Shown here one piece after another: positions 12,029 to 24,889 of a stretch of DNA of 64,000 bases (its first letter is position 1; each line of letters starts with the position of its first letter). The stretch covers positions 558,001 to 622,000 of the forward strand of contig CASHTG010000010.1 of NCBI GenBank assembly GCA_949357655.1, in the 5' to 3' direction. This DNA comes from Parascedosporium putredinis (taxonomy: Eukaryota; Ascomycota; Sordariomycetes; Microascales; Microascaceae). The translations under genes and the position numbers were made by a program. The notes beneath the pieces were generated by a model. It made no database searches. It saw nothing but the letters and a program-made list of their open reading frames with translations, and was not told where the DNA came from.

Positions 12029-13225
12029 TCATGCACCATTCCCGTTGGTGTGAGGTTTTGACCCATCTTCCAAAGGCTTCTGAGCGTAATAGACGACACT
12101 ACAACGAATCAAGAATTAGCACGGGCGATAATAGACGCAGCTCGAAGAGAAAAGAAAAAGCCTCTTACATGGGCCAGTATGAATGTATGTCGTGATTCTT
12201 CATGTCCTCGCGAACCTCGGCAAGAAATGCGTCCAAATCCTCCTTTGTCCATCCGAGGAATCGTGTGAAGATGGCGTTGCTGATTGCTTCGAGCCCCGTG
12301 TCGATGTTTTCAAAGCACCACTGGCCTGCGATCCACACCTCGCACTGTTAGCTCAGTTCCCTGATGGCCACCTTGGGATTCGGCGGTCCTCATCATCTCT
12401 TGTCTAGTTTCTTTCCAACTTACCTAACTCCTTTAGCTTGGAATCTTTAGGCCACCTATTTTGCGGCCAGATGAAACGCTCCTCTACCACATCCCTGAAT
12501 CCCGCATCTTCGATCCCTTCCGATACGCCAGAGGCGCATCGAGCGGGCGACCGAACCTCCGCGTACCCTCGAGGATGAGCGCGGCCCACCTCGCCAGCGG
12601 CGTGTCAGCAGCCAACGTGCCGTCGTCGCTCGTGATGGGGAGGATATCGACGACCTCGAGCCACCCGCCAGGCTCCAAGTTGTCGTAGCACTGCTTGAAC
12701 AGACGCGGCCAATCGGCAACGGACGCCGTGAGGAAGCGCGCGTAGATGAGGCTGAAGCGGTCCGAGTAGGTCCAGGGGTCCTCGAGGTCGTCGATGCCAA
12801 ACTCGACGTTGGCGGGCACGTAGGGGGCTGGATCGGGCTGAGGTCCACGCCGACGACGCGCGCCTCGGGGAACTGGTGCGCGACCTCGAGGGCCCAACAC
12901 CCGGTGCCCGTGCCGAGATCGAGAATCCTGCGCAGGGTGGTTGGCCGGCGACCTTGCCCGCGGGACATAGGTACAGCTCGTCAAAGGTGAGGACGCAGAG
13001 CGTGTGCTGCAGCTCGAGGCGCTCCTTTTCGGGGTCGTCGTTGGGACCTAGGTACGAGCCGTCTTTGTAGGCGTGGTAGGTGCGGCCGTTCTCGACGCGG
13101 TAACGCAAGATGCTGCTCCGTAGGGATGCCGAGCTGGTGAAGCTCGAGGCAGCGGAGGAGCCGTCGTAGTCGGAGGCCGCGGCTATTATGTCTGGATCTA
13201 CCTCGATTGGGAGATGTTTAGGCAT
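12029..13225 (-). CDS. LaeA-like SAM-dependent methyltransferase
   Basis: This is a class I SAM-dependent methyltransferase of the large fungal family that includes the secondary-metabolism regulator LaeA and many paralogues. About 343 residues are encoded in exons 13225-12424, 12325-12169 and 12098-12029. Family marks, in order, are the N-terminal YRVENGRTYHAYKDGSY, the SAM motif I LDLGTGTGCWALE, VVGVDLSPIQP, GIDDLEDPW, and the C-terminal SYWPI-VVYYAQKP. Three single-base deletions need bridging: near 12935-12950, GGGGG 12823-12827 and CCC 12515-12517. Paralogues are numerous, so I infer methyltransferase activity but not that this is the LaeA orthologue. Confidence 0.88.
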
Positions 13226-16119
13226 CACCGACGAAGACGACGGTGTCGAGGATTCCCCGGCATTGTGTTTGTTGGCTTGGGGAATTCTTTGCTGCTGGTT
13301 CGTTGGTGCGTTTAACGGCCCTCTCTTTTCCTCGTTCCACTCATGCGCAGCTTCGATGTAATCAAGGCGTAGGAAATTTTAAGGGGCGGGAGGATAATCT
13401 GGTGGAGAGGGGAGGATGCGGGTGGGTAAGGAATTATGTTTGTGGAGAGAGGATGGGGGAGCTTGGGTTGGGGTTCGTGGCGTGCGTGCGAGAGAGGGAG
13501 CAGGAGCTGGCCTGTGCTGACCCGAGAGTCTGGGTACAGTTTAAAGCATTGATCATTGAATCAGACTGGGAGATAATAGCTCGAGAATGGGGATGAATCG
13601 GAAATAACGAGAGAGATTGATCAATCGCAAAGTGAGGAGGGGGAGCACAACCCACAAGAAATGCAACAGAAATCCTGCAGCTCCCTTTGACTCCCTGCCC
13701 CTTGCCTTCCCCCTTGAAGTTGTGCGTGCCGCCCCCGACAATCCTCATCAACATCATTCAACGTTCCATGTGTTTGTGAAAAATCCCAGCTGAAGACACA
13801 TGAGGGGAAAAAGAGGCTGGGACGGAGGGGAAGGATCGAAACGAGAAAAAGGGTTGCTGCACCCAAAGCAGCCCAAGCGAGGAGCTACAACAACAGGCAG
13901 GCTTGGCAGAAGGCTAATCCCTGCTAAGACCTCTTTCCCCTGACTGATCTCATGCGCCGCTCTCTCGCTCTCGCTTTTGAAAATGGGTGATCCCGCGAAA
14001 AACCGGGCCACCCTAAGGCTCTTTTTCGCCTAACTTGGGGGCGCTGTGGCGGCTTATCCCTGCGACCGGCCCCCTCTTCCGCGACTGAGGAGGGAAAGCA
14101 ATTTCAGACACATCCACACACACACACACATACCAGGACGGCTATGTCTCTCCTTTGCTTGTTTTTCTTTTCGCTTGATTTTGTTGTTCCCCTCCATTAC
14201 TTCGTCCTTGGTCCCTTCCTCAAAGCGATACGGAGCAGCCTGTAATATTCTCACAGTCTCCTTCTGGCTTGTCCGATGGTACACGTCGGCGATGACTGGC
14301 CAGCGAGCCAGACGCGGTTCGTCGTCGCGTGAGTGCAAGCAGGACCTGACCACCCCCTGACGAAAGAAAGTATTCTCTTGAGAGCATCGCAACGCGTACA
14401 TCCATGGATGCATCCATTGCGTCAACTGAGTAGGTCGCTTGTCCTCCCTTATACCTATTGTCCCGACCGTTGCGATAAGAACAACCACTGGACCACGGGA
14501 GGGAGATGACGATGAAAGAACGTCCAAACAAGGGCGACGCCACTTTTTTGTGTTGTCAATGTGCTTCTTCCTCGCTGCTACGACCCAAGGCCGAGGTCTC
14601 GGGACGCACGCACCACCGTTTATTGGCATTTTTCCCAAGAAGCCGGAATCTGGGAAATGAGCTGTGCCCGCACACCGCACCGCATAAAAGCACAACTGGA
14701 TTGTGCATCCACGTAGATGCTTTTGCAACCAAATACTCCTCCACTTTCTTAGCTCGCGAGTGCAGTTTGTATAGTCGGGGGTGAATTCAATAGTGTAGCT
14801 CTTGATGAAGAAACTTTGGTTGTAAAAGAAGATATTCTCAGGAGCCAGAATCTCGCTCGAAGATGAGGCGTCTTGCGCAGGCGATTAACAGACCGAATAC
14901 TACCACGAAAAGGCCCAATCGTTTATGGGAGTTTGCGCTGTAGTGGATGTGGCCAGCGGGGATTCATAGACAAGCCGATGGATTCCTCGCTGCGTCGATG
15001 CGTCGAAGTGTTGATCGAGTCGCCAGGTTTGTGATCGTCTTGAATGCAACACTCTTAGGGGCCACCTCTCTATCGAACATATATGCTACCACAACGCTGC
15101 CAACGTCACTAGCAGCAAGGGACCTGACGCCACTCGGGCGCATCTTGTCCCCGTTTAGCGTAACCTTGATCTTAAAGCGGCGCGAATCGACCGCGACCCC
15201 GCATTTCCGACGATGAAGAAGCGTACGAAGCCCTGAGCTGAAGACCGCCCAGGCCGATCCCCCAGCTCAGGTGCGATTGCGGGTTTCATCGCACTTAGCG
15301 GCTGAAAACAAAGGAGTCCCGGTAGCAATTATGAGTTCTGCAAGGCCGCGACTAGGGGGAATAGTTTCCGAACTCCCGGATCGGCGCGCATGATTCGTGC
15401 GGGCCTGGCCCTTCAGCGCCCTGACTAGCGTCGACGCTTGCGCAATTCACCTATAGGAGCAAAATACTATAGCCTCCATTTGCTACTCCGGCCCTACTCC
15501 CTTGCTTCTCCCCTGCCATATAAGAGAACATAGCATAGCAAGGATGGCGGAGCTGAATCAACATCGTATATGGCATGATGTTGCGGTTTGAGATATCTCG
15601 CACAAGCTTAAAGCGTCTATATGAAGCTTTCACTGAAATCCTTTAGCTACTGCTCTGCGTAAATTCCGACTCGCGGACCGCCTATCTTGTGGTTGCGGAC
15701 ATGTTGGTATTTGATGCCGTGTAACCAGATAGAGAAATGGATAAAGTAAATGATAGGACAGGTTCCTAGAGGGGGCTCGTCCATTTAGTCAGATATAATG
15801 ATATAGAAAGTTGAATGCTATCTGCTACGAGCTATAATATTGCCGTTTGGGCAGAACACTCCCGCTCGAGATTTATGGATGCAGCCAGCATACTAACATT
15901 GCATCAGAGACTACTGTACTAAAAACAGCTCTCAATGGACGGTAATTTTGTTGAAAAAGAAGATACATTTCATTTCGATTTACGCTATAAGATAACTATG
16001 CCATAGATATTCGTGTCCCGATTCATTCCTTTTTCTCCGTCACAATCTCACCATTCCGCCTATACGTACATGCGAAAAAAAAAAAAAAAGAACACACTCA
16101 AAAGAATCCGTCCTGGGTG
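13226..16119. other. Intergenic region, no supported gene
   Basis: Open frames (for example 14054-14728, minus) have no recognisable motifs. A short CA repeat lies near 14110-14130. The part from about 15400 to 16090 is A/T-richer and ends in a run of A near 16075-16088. Confidence 0.5.
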
Positions 16120-18377
16120 CTACTGCGAGCTGACCTGGGCTAGCACAACCGGCTCCGCACCAGCTTCAGCAGCAGCGTGCACGTTGCTAGCATTACCCAC
16201 CTTGGCATCCTCGCTCGCGGGAGGAACAACGTTCTCCTGCTCGGTGGGTGTGCGCACCGAGGTGTCCGACGCGGTGTCTGAAGCGACGGAGTCCTTTCGG
16301 GCCTCGGGCGCGGGTGTATCAAGGACAGGCACAAAAGTTTCCGGAGCAATGGCAACTTGCTCCGAGGCGGGCGCAGCTAGGGAAGGCGAGGGGACGCTAA
16401 GGGGAGGATCTTCCACGCTCAAAGCGGCAATCGAGGTAGGATCAGCAGGCTGGGGCTCAGCCGGGGCAGCCTCAACCAAAGGAGCATCAGCGACGGGGAT
16501 CTCGGCCGGAGCAGGCTCTACCGGTGTGGCCTCTACGGGAGCAACTTCCACGGGAGCCGGCTCTGCTGGTGCAACCTCCAATGGGGCAGCCTCTGCCGGG
16601 GTAGTCTCAGCTGGAGTACCTTGCGTCAAAGTCGCTTCGATAGGCTTCGCCTCGGCCGGCACCACGTCCACGGGGTGGCCTCAATAGGGGCAACCTCGGT
16701 CGCGACGGCCTCGGTAGCGACAGCCTCCTTAGCGGGCGCGGGGTCCACGACGGCCGCTTGCGTTTCCGCCTCGGCGACTTGACCCACGACCTCCTCCACC
16801 GGCTCCCACACGGCGCGAATCACGGTGAAGAAGCTCTGCGCGTCCGGGTTCACGGCCGAGACGCGGAATCCGGGATCCGCGTCACGAATGACCTTTTCCC
16901 ACTCGCTCACGGCCCTCTCCTTGCCGTTAAAGAGCGCCATGAGCCGCAGGTCCGTCGCGGTGCCCATGTTGAGGTAGGAGCGGGGCAGCTGGGGTCGCGA
17001 CGCGTCCGGCTCGTCGGTCTCGCCCTGGTTGCCAATGTACTCGAGCAGGATGATTTGGGCGCCGGGCTTCAGGGAGGGCTTGAGGGCGCGCAGGATGCGG
17101 CCTACTTCGTGGTCGGGCCAGTCGTGGAAGATCATCTTGAACATGTAGATGTCGCCCTGCACGGGCTGGTCGTCGAAGAAGTTGTGGGGAATGAAGGACA
17201 CGCGGTCGGCGAGCTCGGCGGGGAGGGCGGCGTTGAAGACGGGCTGGACCTCGGGAAGGTCCTCGACGGTGAAGCGGAGGTTGGGGAACTTTTGGCGAGC
17301 ACAAAGGCGTCGTTTCCGGCGGAGCCACCAACCTGGAGGAAAGAAGAGAAAGTTAGTACGTGGTACAGCGCGCGCTACGGTGAAATTCTTTTCTCGTCTG
17401 CCTCCCTGGAAAAATGGCGGGTTCGTCACCCGCTCAAGCAGGCGTACGCGTAGGTGAACTTACATCAACGACCATGGCATCTCCGGCACCGGCCCAATCG
17501 AAGCTATCGGACACGGTCTCTTCCAGGCGGAAGATCTCCTTGACGTACTTCATAAACTCGACAAAATTCCTCTGCCGCCAGCCCTTGCGCTCGCCCTCGC
17601 CATCATTCTCGATCAGCTCCCACGAGGTGTCAAAGTTTCCGTAGATGCCGCTCTTGTGGAAAAGGGCAAACGCGGACTCGGTGACCTCCTGTGTGAGCTC
17701 GGGCTTGCTCTTGCTGTAGCGCGCGAGGGCCTCGTTCAGCACCATGAGCGGGGCGCCCGCGTCGTCGAGGATGGTGGACACGAGAGCCTTGAGGCCCGGG
17801 TTGCGCACCAAGGCGGCGGAGCGGGACGTGTGTCTTAGGCGGGAGGAAGATCGGCCGGGCTCGACTTCCTCGAAGAGGCGGAGGGTGACAGCGTGCTGGA
17901 GCACGCGGTAGACGACCTCGTGCGGGAGGTGGGTGTGGGCGGCGAAGTCGGCGTAGGAAGCGGTGCCGTCGAGGGGCACGGCGGACCAGAAATCAAAGTA
18001 ATTGAGGACGTTCAACGCCGCGGCATCGGGCATTACCTGCGAGGGAGAGGTTTTTCGAGTTAGCGATTTGTGCGCGCGCGCGTCCGTAGACTCCAGCCAC
18101 TTACACTGTGAACGTAGTTGAAGATGCTCTCGCTGGGGCCCTGGGTCAGATACCACATATCGTTGAGGGCATCGGTCAGGTGTTGCCGGACCATGAACAT
18201 CTCGGGGGATAGGGTGGCATAGTTGGTGGGGCTGTCGGCGGAAAACGTGGGCTCGGGAATGTTGTTCTCCTGGAGATAGGTGGTAAAGGTTTGGGTGAGC
18301 TCGGTGACCTTGGCCGCGAGCTCGGTGAGCGTCGTGCCTTGAGGTTTCGGCTGTTGCTCCGTGGAAATGCTCGCCAT
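16120..18377 (-). CDS. O-methyltransferase (COMT-like) with long Ala/Pro/Glu-rich C-terminal tail
   Basis: The first ~420 residues are a plant/fungal-type O-methyltransferase that transfers methyl from SAM to a hydroxyl, usually in secondary metabolism. A dimerisation/winged-helix region comes first (LNYFDFWSAVP), then the SAM site VVDVGGSAGND, FTVEDLP, and FHDWPDHE with the expected catalytic His. Exons are 18377-18105, 18036-17464 and 17332-16120. Frame bridges are needed at TTTT 17290-17293 (LAKKFPN) and GGGG 16672-16675. After the enzyme domain the frame continues about 250 residues with degenerate A-P-x-E units (EVAPVEATPVEPAPAEIP), giving about 686 residues against a usual ~400. The tail is low complexity and probably disordered. 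Confidence 0.85.
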
Positions 18378-21300
18378 GTTGAGCCTACGAGTGTGGGGTG
18401 TTTCTGTGGGAGGGTAGGTATCCGGAGGGGAGGGGTGAGGGAGGAAGGGCGGGTGAGAAGGAAGGGTGGAGAGGAGAGCTACAAAAGGCAGCTTACTACC
18501 ACGATGTTATCAACTAGAGACTTGAGGGGGAATGGATCCCTCTATTTGCAAATCACTTTTTTCCGTTTACAGACGAGCCTCAAACAACAAGAAGGGTAGC
18601 GTGAGGTGGTTTAAAACAGGGCGGCGAACCGACACCATATATATGTCGTCAACAGCGCCGCTTCGGGTTGCACAACAGCTCCCCTCCTTCTGCAGCCCTC
18701 TCCCCAAGCAACACGCCGTCTTCCCCCACCACTCCAAGGTATGCGGGCAGCTTGGCATCCAACATGTCCGAGCCTTCTCCAACCGAAGCGATGGGGTCCC
18801 CTTGCAAGTATCGGGAGGGTCCGCTCTCGGAAGCCCGAGTTTTATTGCGAGCAATAGAGAGAGAGAAAACGATAGAGGGAGAGGGGAACACACGGCCCTT
18901 GGGAGGAGGGGTGGACGGTGATGCTTCTTTTACTCTTGCAATTACCTAAAAACGACTAGGATGGATTCGAAAGAGGGTGGAGTAACAGTGACTGTGACGG
19001 GGGCATGATGTGCGAGCCAAGGTGACGTGGGTCAGAGATCTTCAACAAGGTGCAGAGTCAAGGTGGCAGTGGCAGAAGGCGGGAAGAAGGACGACAAAAA
19101 AAAACGTAGACAAAAGATGCTGCCAAATGGGGCAGCCGGAGTTTCATCATTGCTCTCGGTACATGGCAAGGGTCACTATCGGCATCAGTAGGGCGTAGCA
19201 AAGCTGGACAAAGGAAAGGTTCATTGATGCAAGTCCGGAGATCAGGGCGCGGAGCCGCTAGTTCTACCGAGATGGGGGCAAAAGCCGCCGCCGATACCCA
19301 CCCGCCTTGGATAGATGTAGATGAAAGAGCCATACAGAAACAAAGAACCAGGGAACGAGGAGAGAAAATCCGGTGCCCCGCCAAAGGTCCCTTAGATCTT
19401 CCAATCTGATAAGATTATCTAGATGATCTTCGGTGATTGTTTCTTGGGCGTGCACATTGCGCCAAGCAGGAGAGGATTCAAGTACATGTGCTGTAGCACT
19501 TCGCTTAGCATGACATTGGCCCGAGAAGCAGGGTTGGGGTAGGTAACGCGGCGCATGTCCTGTGCTTGAAAGTATATTATCCCGTGGGAATAAACAAGGG
19601 CGAGACAGGAGCAGATGAAGAAGAAGAAAAACTTCACGTCAATGCCGATCCGGGCTCGGGCAGACCTTGAAATGGAAGTGATGGACTGGAAGCTTTGATG
19701 GCCCCCAACCCCTGCTTGACCGGATGCCCCGCTGATGGGTGACGACAAACAAGGTTTCCCAGACAGCAGCTTCAACCAATGAAGGGACATTCACAGAGCG
19801 AAAGAAGCAAGGAACATTGGGGGGGAACGAGGTCACTCAATGGGATAAAACGGAAGGAAAAACTTGAACAAGAGTTTCTGTTGAGGGCTAGAGGACGAGG
19901 GGCGAGAAAAAGATGGAGACGGAGTGGATGGCATGCAAGGATCGGCAGTGAACAAGTCGTCATGAACCCCATCTCGGACGCCTCCAGCTCCGGTGCTTTT
20001 CGGAGACTGGGGAGGGCGACCGAAAAGCCACATACTTTACATTGAGGCCCAGATCAGCGCTGCCCATGCTGCGTGGATGCTATCTCTAGACATCCATAGA
20101 CGAAATCATCGTGAAGCATCGAGTTGGGACACCGACAGGCCACACGGTATGAAAAGGGCAGACGGAAATGGATAGCGGAGCGACGAGATGCCTTGCGACG
20201 ACAGCAAAATGTCGACTTGCTGCATCTTCGGAGATGGGTGGTGCAAAAGGGGAGGCGGGCGGGTGTGGAGGTCCAAATTAGGTTGACGATGTCAGGGGGC
20301 AAATCCGAGGTCATCCGTTTAGGATCAATGCTTAAAGCTCCAAGTCTATGAAAAACAATTCCCGTCCCCACCACATCATCCGTTTGTTTCGCGGCGAACC
20401 GCTAGACCAGCAAGACTAGACGGCAGGTTGATTGATAACCCCTGCGTAGATGTACAAGTCAAGGGGACCATAGCACGTCGCCACTGAGAGTGGCACTGAC
20501 GCGTTTGGCAGAGTAAGGACATACTTCGTAGGTAGAAATGGCGATTGATAATCTAATGGGTTCAACGGACCCAGGACTGATGGAATGGATCACTTTGGTT
20601 GCGCTACGACCCTGACATGCCAGTAGGATTGAGGAGAGAAAAAACAATTGCCCCGGTGGGGTGCGCCATTATCTGGAGATGAGAAGGTCGTGCAAAATCC
20701 CGAGCACTTTCGCCAGGTTTAATCCTCACATACCGTCCGTTCTTCCTGGCCCTAGTTGAGTGGTCGATGCCCGGCAGAGAAGTTCAAATGCTGTCATTGG
20801 GTCTTGAACGACGTCGAGCGCTGTCTCTCCAAGTTATATGTGCGAGCTTGAGGATGGGTGAGGGTGTGGCCGCGTGCCTGCGTGCCTACATTCATGTACT
20901 GTGCTGTGGGACAGCTATCAATTCATTTCAGTCTCGTCTTGTCGATATGGCCTGCGGTACTGCCGGAGTCAAAAGTCGAGATATGTCCTCCTCGACCCTG
21001 TCGCAATATCGCCATATTCCCATGTCGCCTTGAACGAAAGAGGCATGCAAGTCCGTGAGGCACAGAGGTAGCAGTACAAGTCTATTTCGACCCCCAGCCT
21101 GGATCATTCGCGAACCAGGGGTAGCTGCAGACGACGACCCTTCGCCGAGCTCCATCCATGGAACGTCTTGTGATGGTGGAGGGGCACAAGGAGGAGGGGC
21201 GAGCAAGGGAGGGCCCAAAAGAAGTGCAGAAGAGAAAAAGAGACAGCAGAAAAAGTCGAGCCTGGTCGTTTGCTCAATCCCACCAAGCTTTTTGGCCGAG

Positions 21301-24300
21301 CTCTCATCGGTTCTGTTTTAGAACCCACCGGCATTTCGCGCACAGGTCTAGCGCCGGCAATTCGCCCAAGAAATTTCCTTTCCTTGCTGGCCTTGCTACC
21401 AAGCACTGTCGTACTGACCCTCCTTCATCAACAAGGGACCAGAACGGGACCCCTTCCTCCCTTTTTCTTGTCGAGCCCCTCAAGCTCTCCACCCTCCCTC
21501 CACCCTCCCTCCACTCTCCTCAATGCTCCCTCTGTTCCTTTGTCCTTTGCCCGCGTCACTTTTCATATACAACCACTTAGGATTTCGCTGCTACACTTCA
21601 CCAAAAAAGGCAGGCCCCCACCTCCCGCGACATTCCACCATTCATATGCCCCCTTCAGTCCCGCCCACATTCCCCTCCCCGTCGTCCCGCAAGCCAAGTT
21701 ACGCGTACACCAAGATGGTTCCCGCACCAAGAAACCCTCTTAGGGCAAAAGTCCCGTTGCCCACGCCCGGCTGTTGCTTGTCTCTGGTACAACCCATGCA
21801 CGAAACGCCTCACTAGTCTCAAGTACCCCACCTCGGCCATTTAATCCTAGAGCTCATCGCTCAGACAAGTAAGCAAGTCGTGGACAGGATAGTACCCTGT
21901 AAAAAGTGAAGAAAAGAAAAAGAAGCAGCAGGGCGACAGCAATTTGTTTGGCTGCATCAGACAGGGGTCATCTTATTTCCTCATCTGGGCGGCGTCTGAG
22001 GGGTTGATCTCTGAGTGGGTTGTCCCGTGCCTCCAAAATATTACGCTCACTCAAACAAGCACCACTTATTACTTGCCTTCCAGAAGGATAGGGCCTCCCC
22101 AAACAAGCACGGGATATCATGACCCCCGGGGATAGCTGCAATACCTGCCTGTCCATAGAGGCAAATCCCAGGGCCAGATAGGGGGCCCTGAAAGAATCCG
22201 ACCGTAAAGCCTCGGTGTTTATTGAGTGACGGTTCAGTGAATAGGCCCCCAACACTCTCCTCCTGCGAGCCTCTCCATGAGAGACCTACAACATATGGCT
22301 TCGGGAAGGCTAGGCTCGGCGATGCCCCCCAATGAGCGAGTCTAGTCTCTGTCGCATCAGAGAACCTCAACCTGCAGGAAGACAAGCTTTGTGGCAAGGG
22401 TTAAGGAGAGTTGGCTGGTGGTGGCTTCATGGGTCTTGACTAATGAAATTGGAGCAAATTCTAATACTAGCCTGGAGAACATGGAACGGCTTGATCAAGC
22501 CATGGAGAAGAATGGGCAGCCTGCCTGTGCGCACACGCTAACCCTCTCCCCACGACATGCATCGTTCTCGGACAGGTAGGCGGTCCAATATTTGCACAAG
22601 TATTATTAGAAGCAATCGTCAGTCCATCAAATGGCTGCCTTTGTCCGTTTTGGACCACAGGTGGTTTCCTCTGGCATGGCCACCTTTCGCACCCACCCGG
22701 TGGGGACGTAGGGAGGTAGGGGAGGTATTGGGAAGGGTGTCGATGTGGCTGCAGCCCAAAAGCTCAAAAAGAACACGGACGAATGAAGCAAGTGGTCCCC
22801 GCCTGCATCTTCGACCTCATGACGCGGCTTCACAAGTGCTGGTTCAGGAAAAGGAAAGGAAAGAAAAAGAAATAGAGATGGGGCCCGCAGTGCCAACATC
22901 CACCGATCCTCCGAGGGTTGGCCGAATGTGAAGATCCCCACGACAAGCCCATTCTCAGAGGGGCAACGATTTCTGGCATTCTTGGCCCATCACTTCCCCT
23001 TTCGTCCGCGAGCTCCCATGTCGTGCTTCTTTCCATCCCGTCTTGCCCATCTCTTTTGGGAGGGGCCTCTCTTTTCAGTCTATTTCGAATTTTCTGTCCC
23101 CTTTTGTTTTCGCCGGAGGGTCACCACCTATCTCCAAATTATATTGCCTTGCTTTGCCCTCCATGAATACATGTACTCCTATGGTACATGTGCAAGCAAT
23201 TATCCCATCCCAACATATTCCTCTTGCCCTTGCCTTTCTCGTAAAACCTTTCTTTCCATCGCAGCTGTTTCCCTCCGGGAAGGACACGGGATGGGCTGTT
23301 GGAAAGGCCATTCCCTCACCCCCACTTACCTTACCACTGACCGCTTCACCCTTCTCGCCCAGCATCCCCCGAGCAGACAAAAGCCCCATGCACCCCCGGT
23401 CAAGAAAATGAGAGCCTACTGCCCATACTTGTAGCAAAGTGACTCCAAGTACTTGTCGAAAAGAGAGCATCGCACCTGATTTGACGCCGTCCCCTCCTTC
23501 TCTCCCCGCCAACAGTCCTTTCCCCCAGCTTCTGATGCGGATATGAGACAAAGGTTATTAGTGGCTTGCAGCCTGGGGGAAGAAGCGTGGCTTGTCATCC
23601 GTAAGCCCGGACAGCGCCCAATCCTATCCATCGAAATTCTACGTTATTAGTTATCAATCTGCAACCGAGATATGTGCACGTTCGATGCTGAGACCAAGGC
23701 CGCGAGTCTGTCCTCGTCGCGCCCAATAGAGCTCACACACGAGGCTACACGTAGCATCTCGCTTGCAGGAGAAGGGCCTGTATCCCCTGACACCCTTGGG
23801 TTTGGCCATTGAACCCAGCACATGCTGTGATGACCTGCTGAGCCGGCACGGTTGGGTCGGGTGTATAAACGAAGGGGGTGTGGGGGATGAGTGCGCTTGA
23901 GCCTGCCCCATGTACTGCTTGTCTCACTATTTTTGAAGAATTTTTGATCTTTTTACGGCTCTTGATGAGGCGGCGAATGTGTCTGGTCGAATGTCGCTCG
24001 CAACCAAATTCGTACTGTTGCCTCGAAGAATACCCGTAATGAAATTAACCATGTCCACATATCCTGCCATGTGCCGTTTGCACGACCAGCAGATGGATGC
24101 CGACGTCGGAGGGGAAAAAGCTGGGTCGTGCTTCTTCACAATTGAAACGCTAACGCCAAGACACTCCAGGGACGCTTTTTCACATCCAAGCTCATCAATC
24201 CTACTGATTGATATCCATCTCACAGCAGGAACCTTCCCTGTATTGCCTGCCTGTCAATACCGCGGATTGTATGATTATATTAACCGAGATCTGTAGAGTG

Positions 24301-24889
24301 TGAAGTCCGCAGAGCCCGAGATATCAGCAGACCGCTTTGTGAGGAAATACTTGACCTCTTTTTCTCAAGCGAGACACATAGATTCGTCGTTGGTTGTGTT
24401 GCGTGGAGCCTCTTCTCGGACCATTCCCTCCACCTCTCTCCTCAGTTGCTGCCTCCATCGCTTTGTCACGCTAGCCGTTGAGGTGGTACGGGCCTGTTTA
24501 CGCGGCGATGTTCATGCAACTCCCTTGGGACCGGTGAGTTGTATCCCTCCGTTTTGTATAACAACCTGGATATTACCAGGACAATGTTTTCCTGTGGAAG
24601 CGATTGTCACGTATTCATCTCGCCTGTAAACTCACGTCCGTCTTGGCAAACAAGAGCTCCGTGTATATCGAATACAAGGGATAGTTGGGGCGCTATGAGA
24701 AGGAGCTTTTATCCCCTTCGTAGTATTGGAAGTGCGGTAGCCATGGATGATGATATGTCTATAAGTTGCAAACACTTACGATCAAAGACAAAAAGGAAAA
24801 TGGTTACACTGGATAACATGAATAGTGAAAAGAATCTGAGGTCAAGGCCTGAACGATGAATTCTATCACCCCTTCAAAGTGACCCATTA
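18378..24889. other. 6.5 kb gene-poor interval
   Basis: I could not support any gene here even when allowing single-base frame breaks and introns. Open frames are short, proline/serine-rich or overlap on both strands. Pyrimidine-rich stretches lie at about 21430-21660 and 22980-23370. No terminal repeats, transposase motifs or tRNA-like cloverleafs were seen by eye. Confidence 0.5.

Noticed and set aside
14054..14728. 224-codon minus-strand open frame
   Set aside because: No domain, composition like translated noncoding DNA, includes a translated CA repeat.
22928..23434. 169-codon plus-strand open frame in the gene-poor interval
   Set aside because: It is a translated pyrimidine-rich tract (Phe/Pro/Ser/Leu) with overlapping frames on both strands and no motifs.
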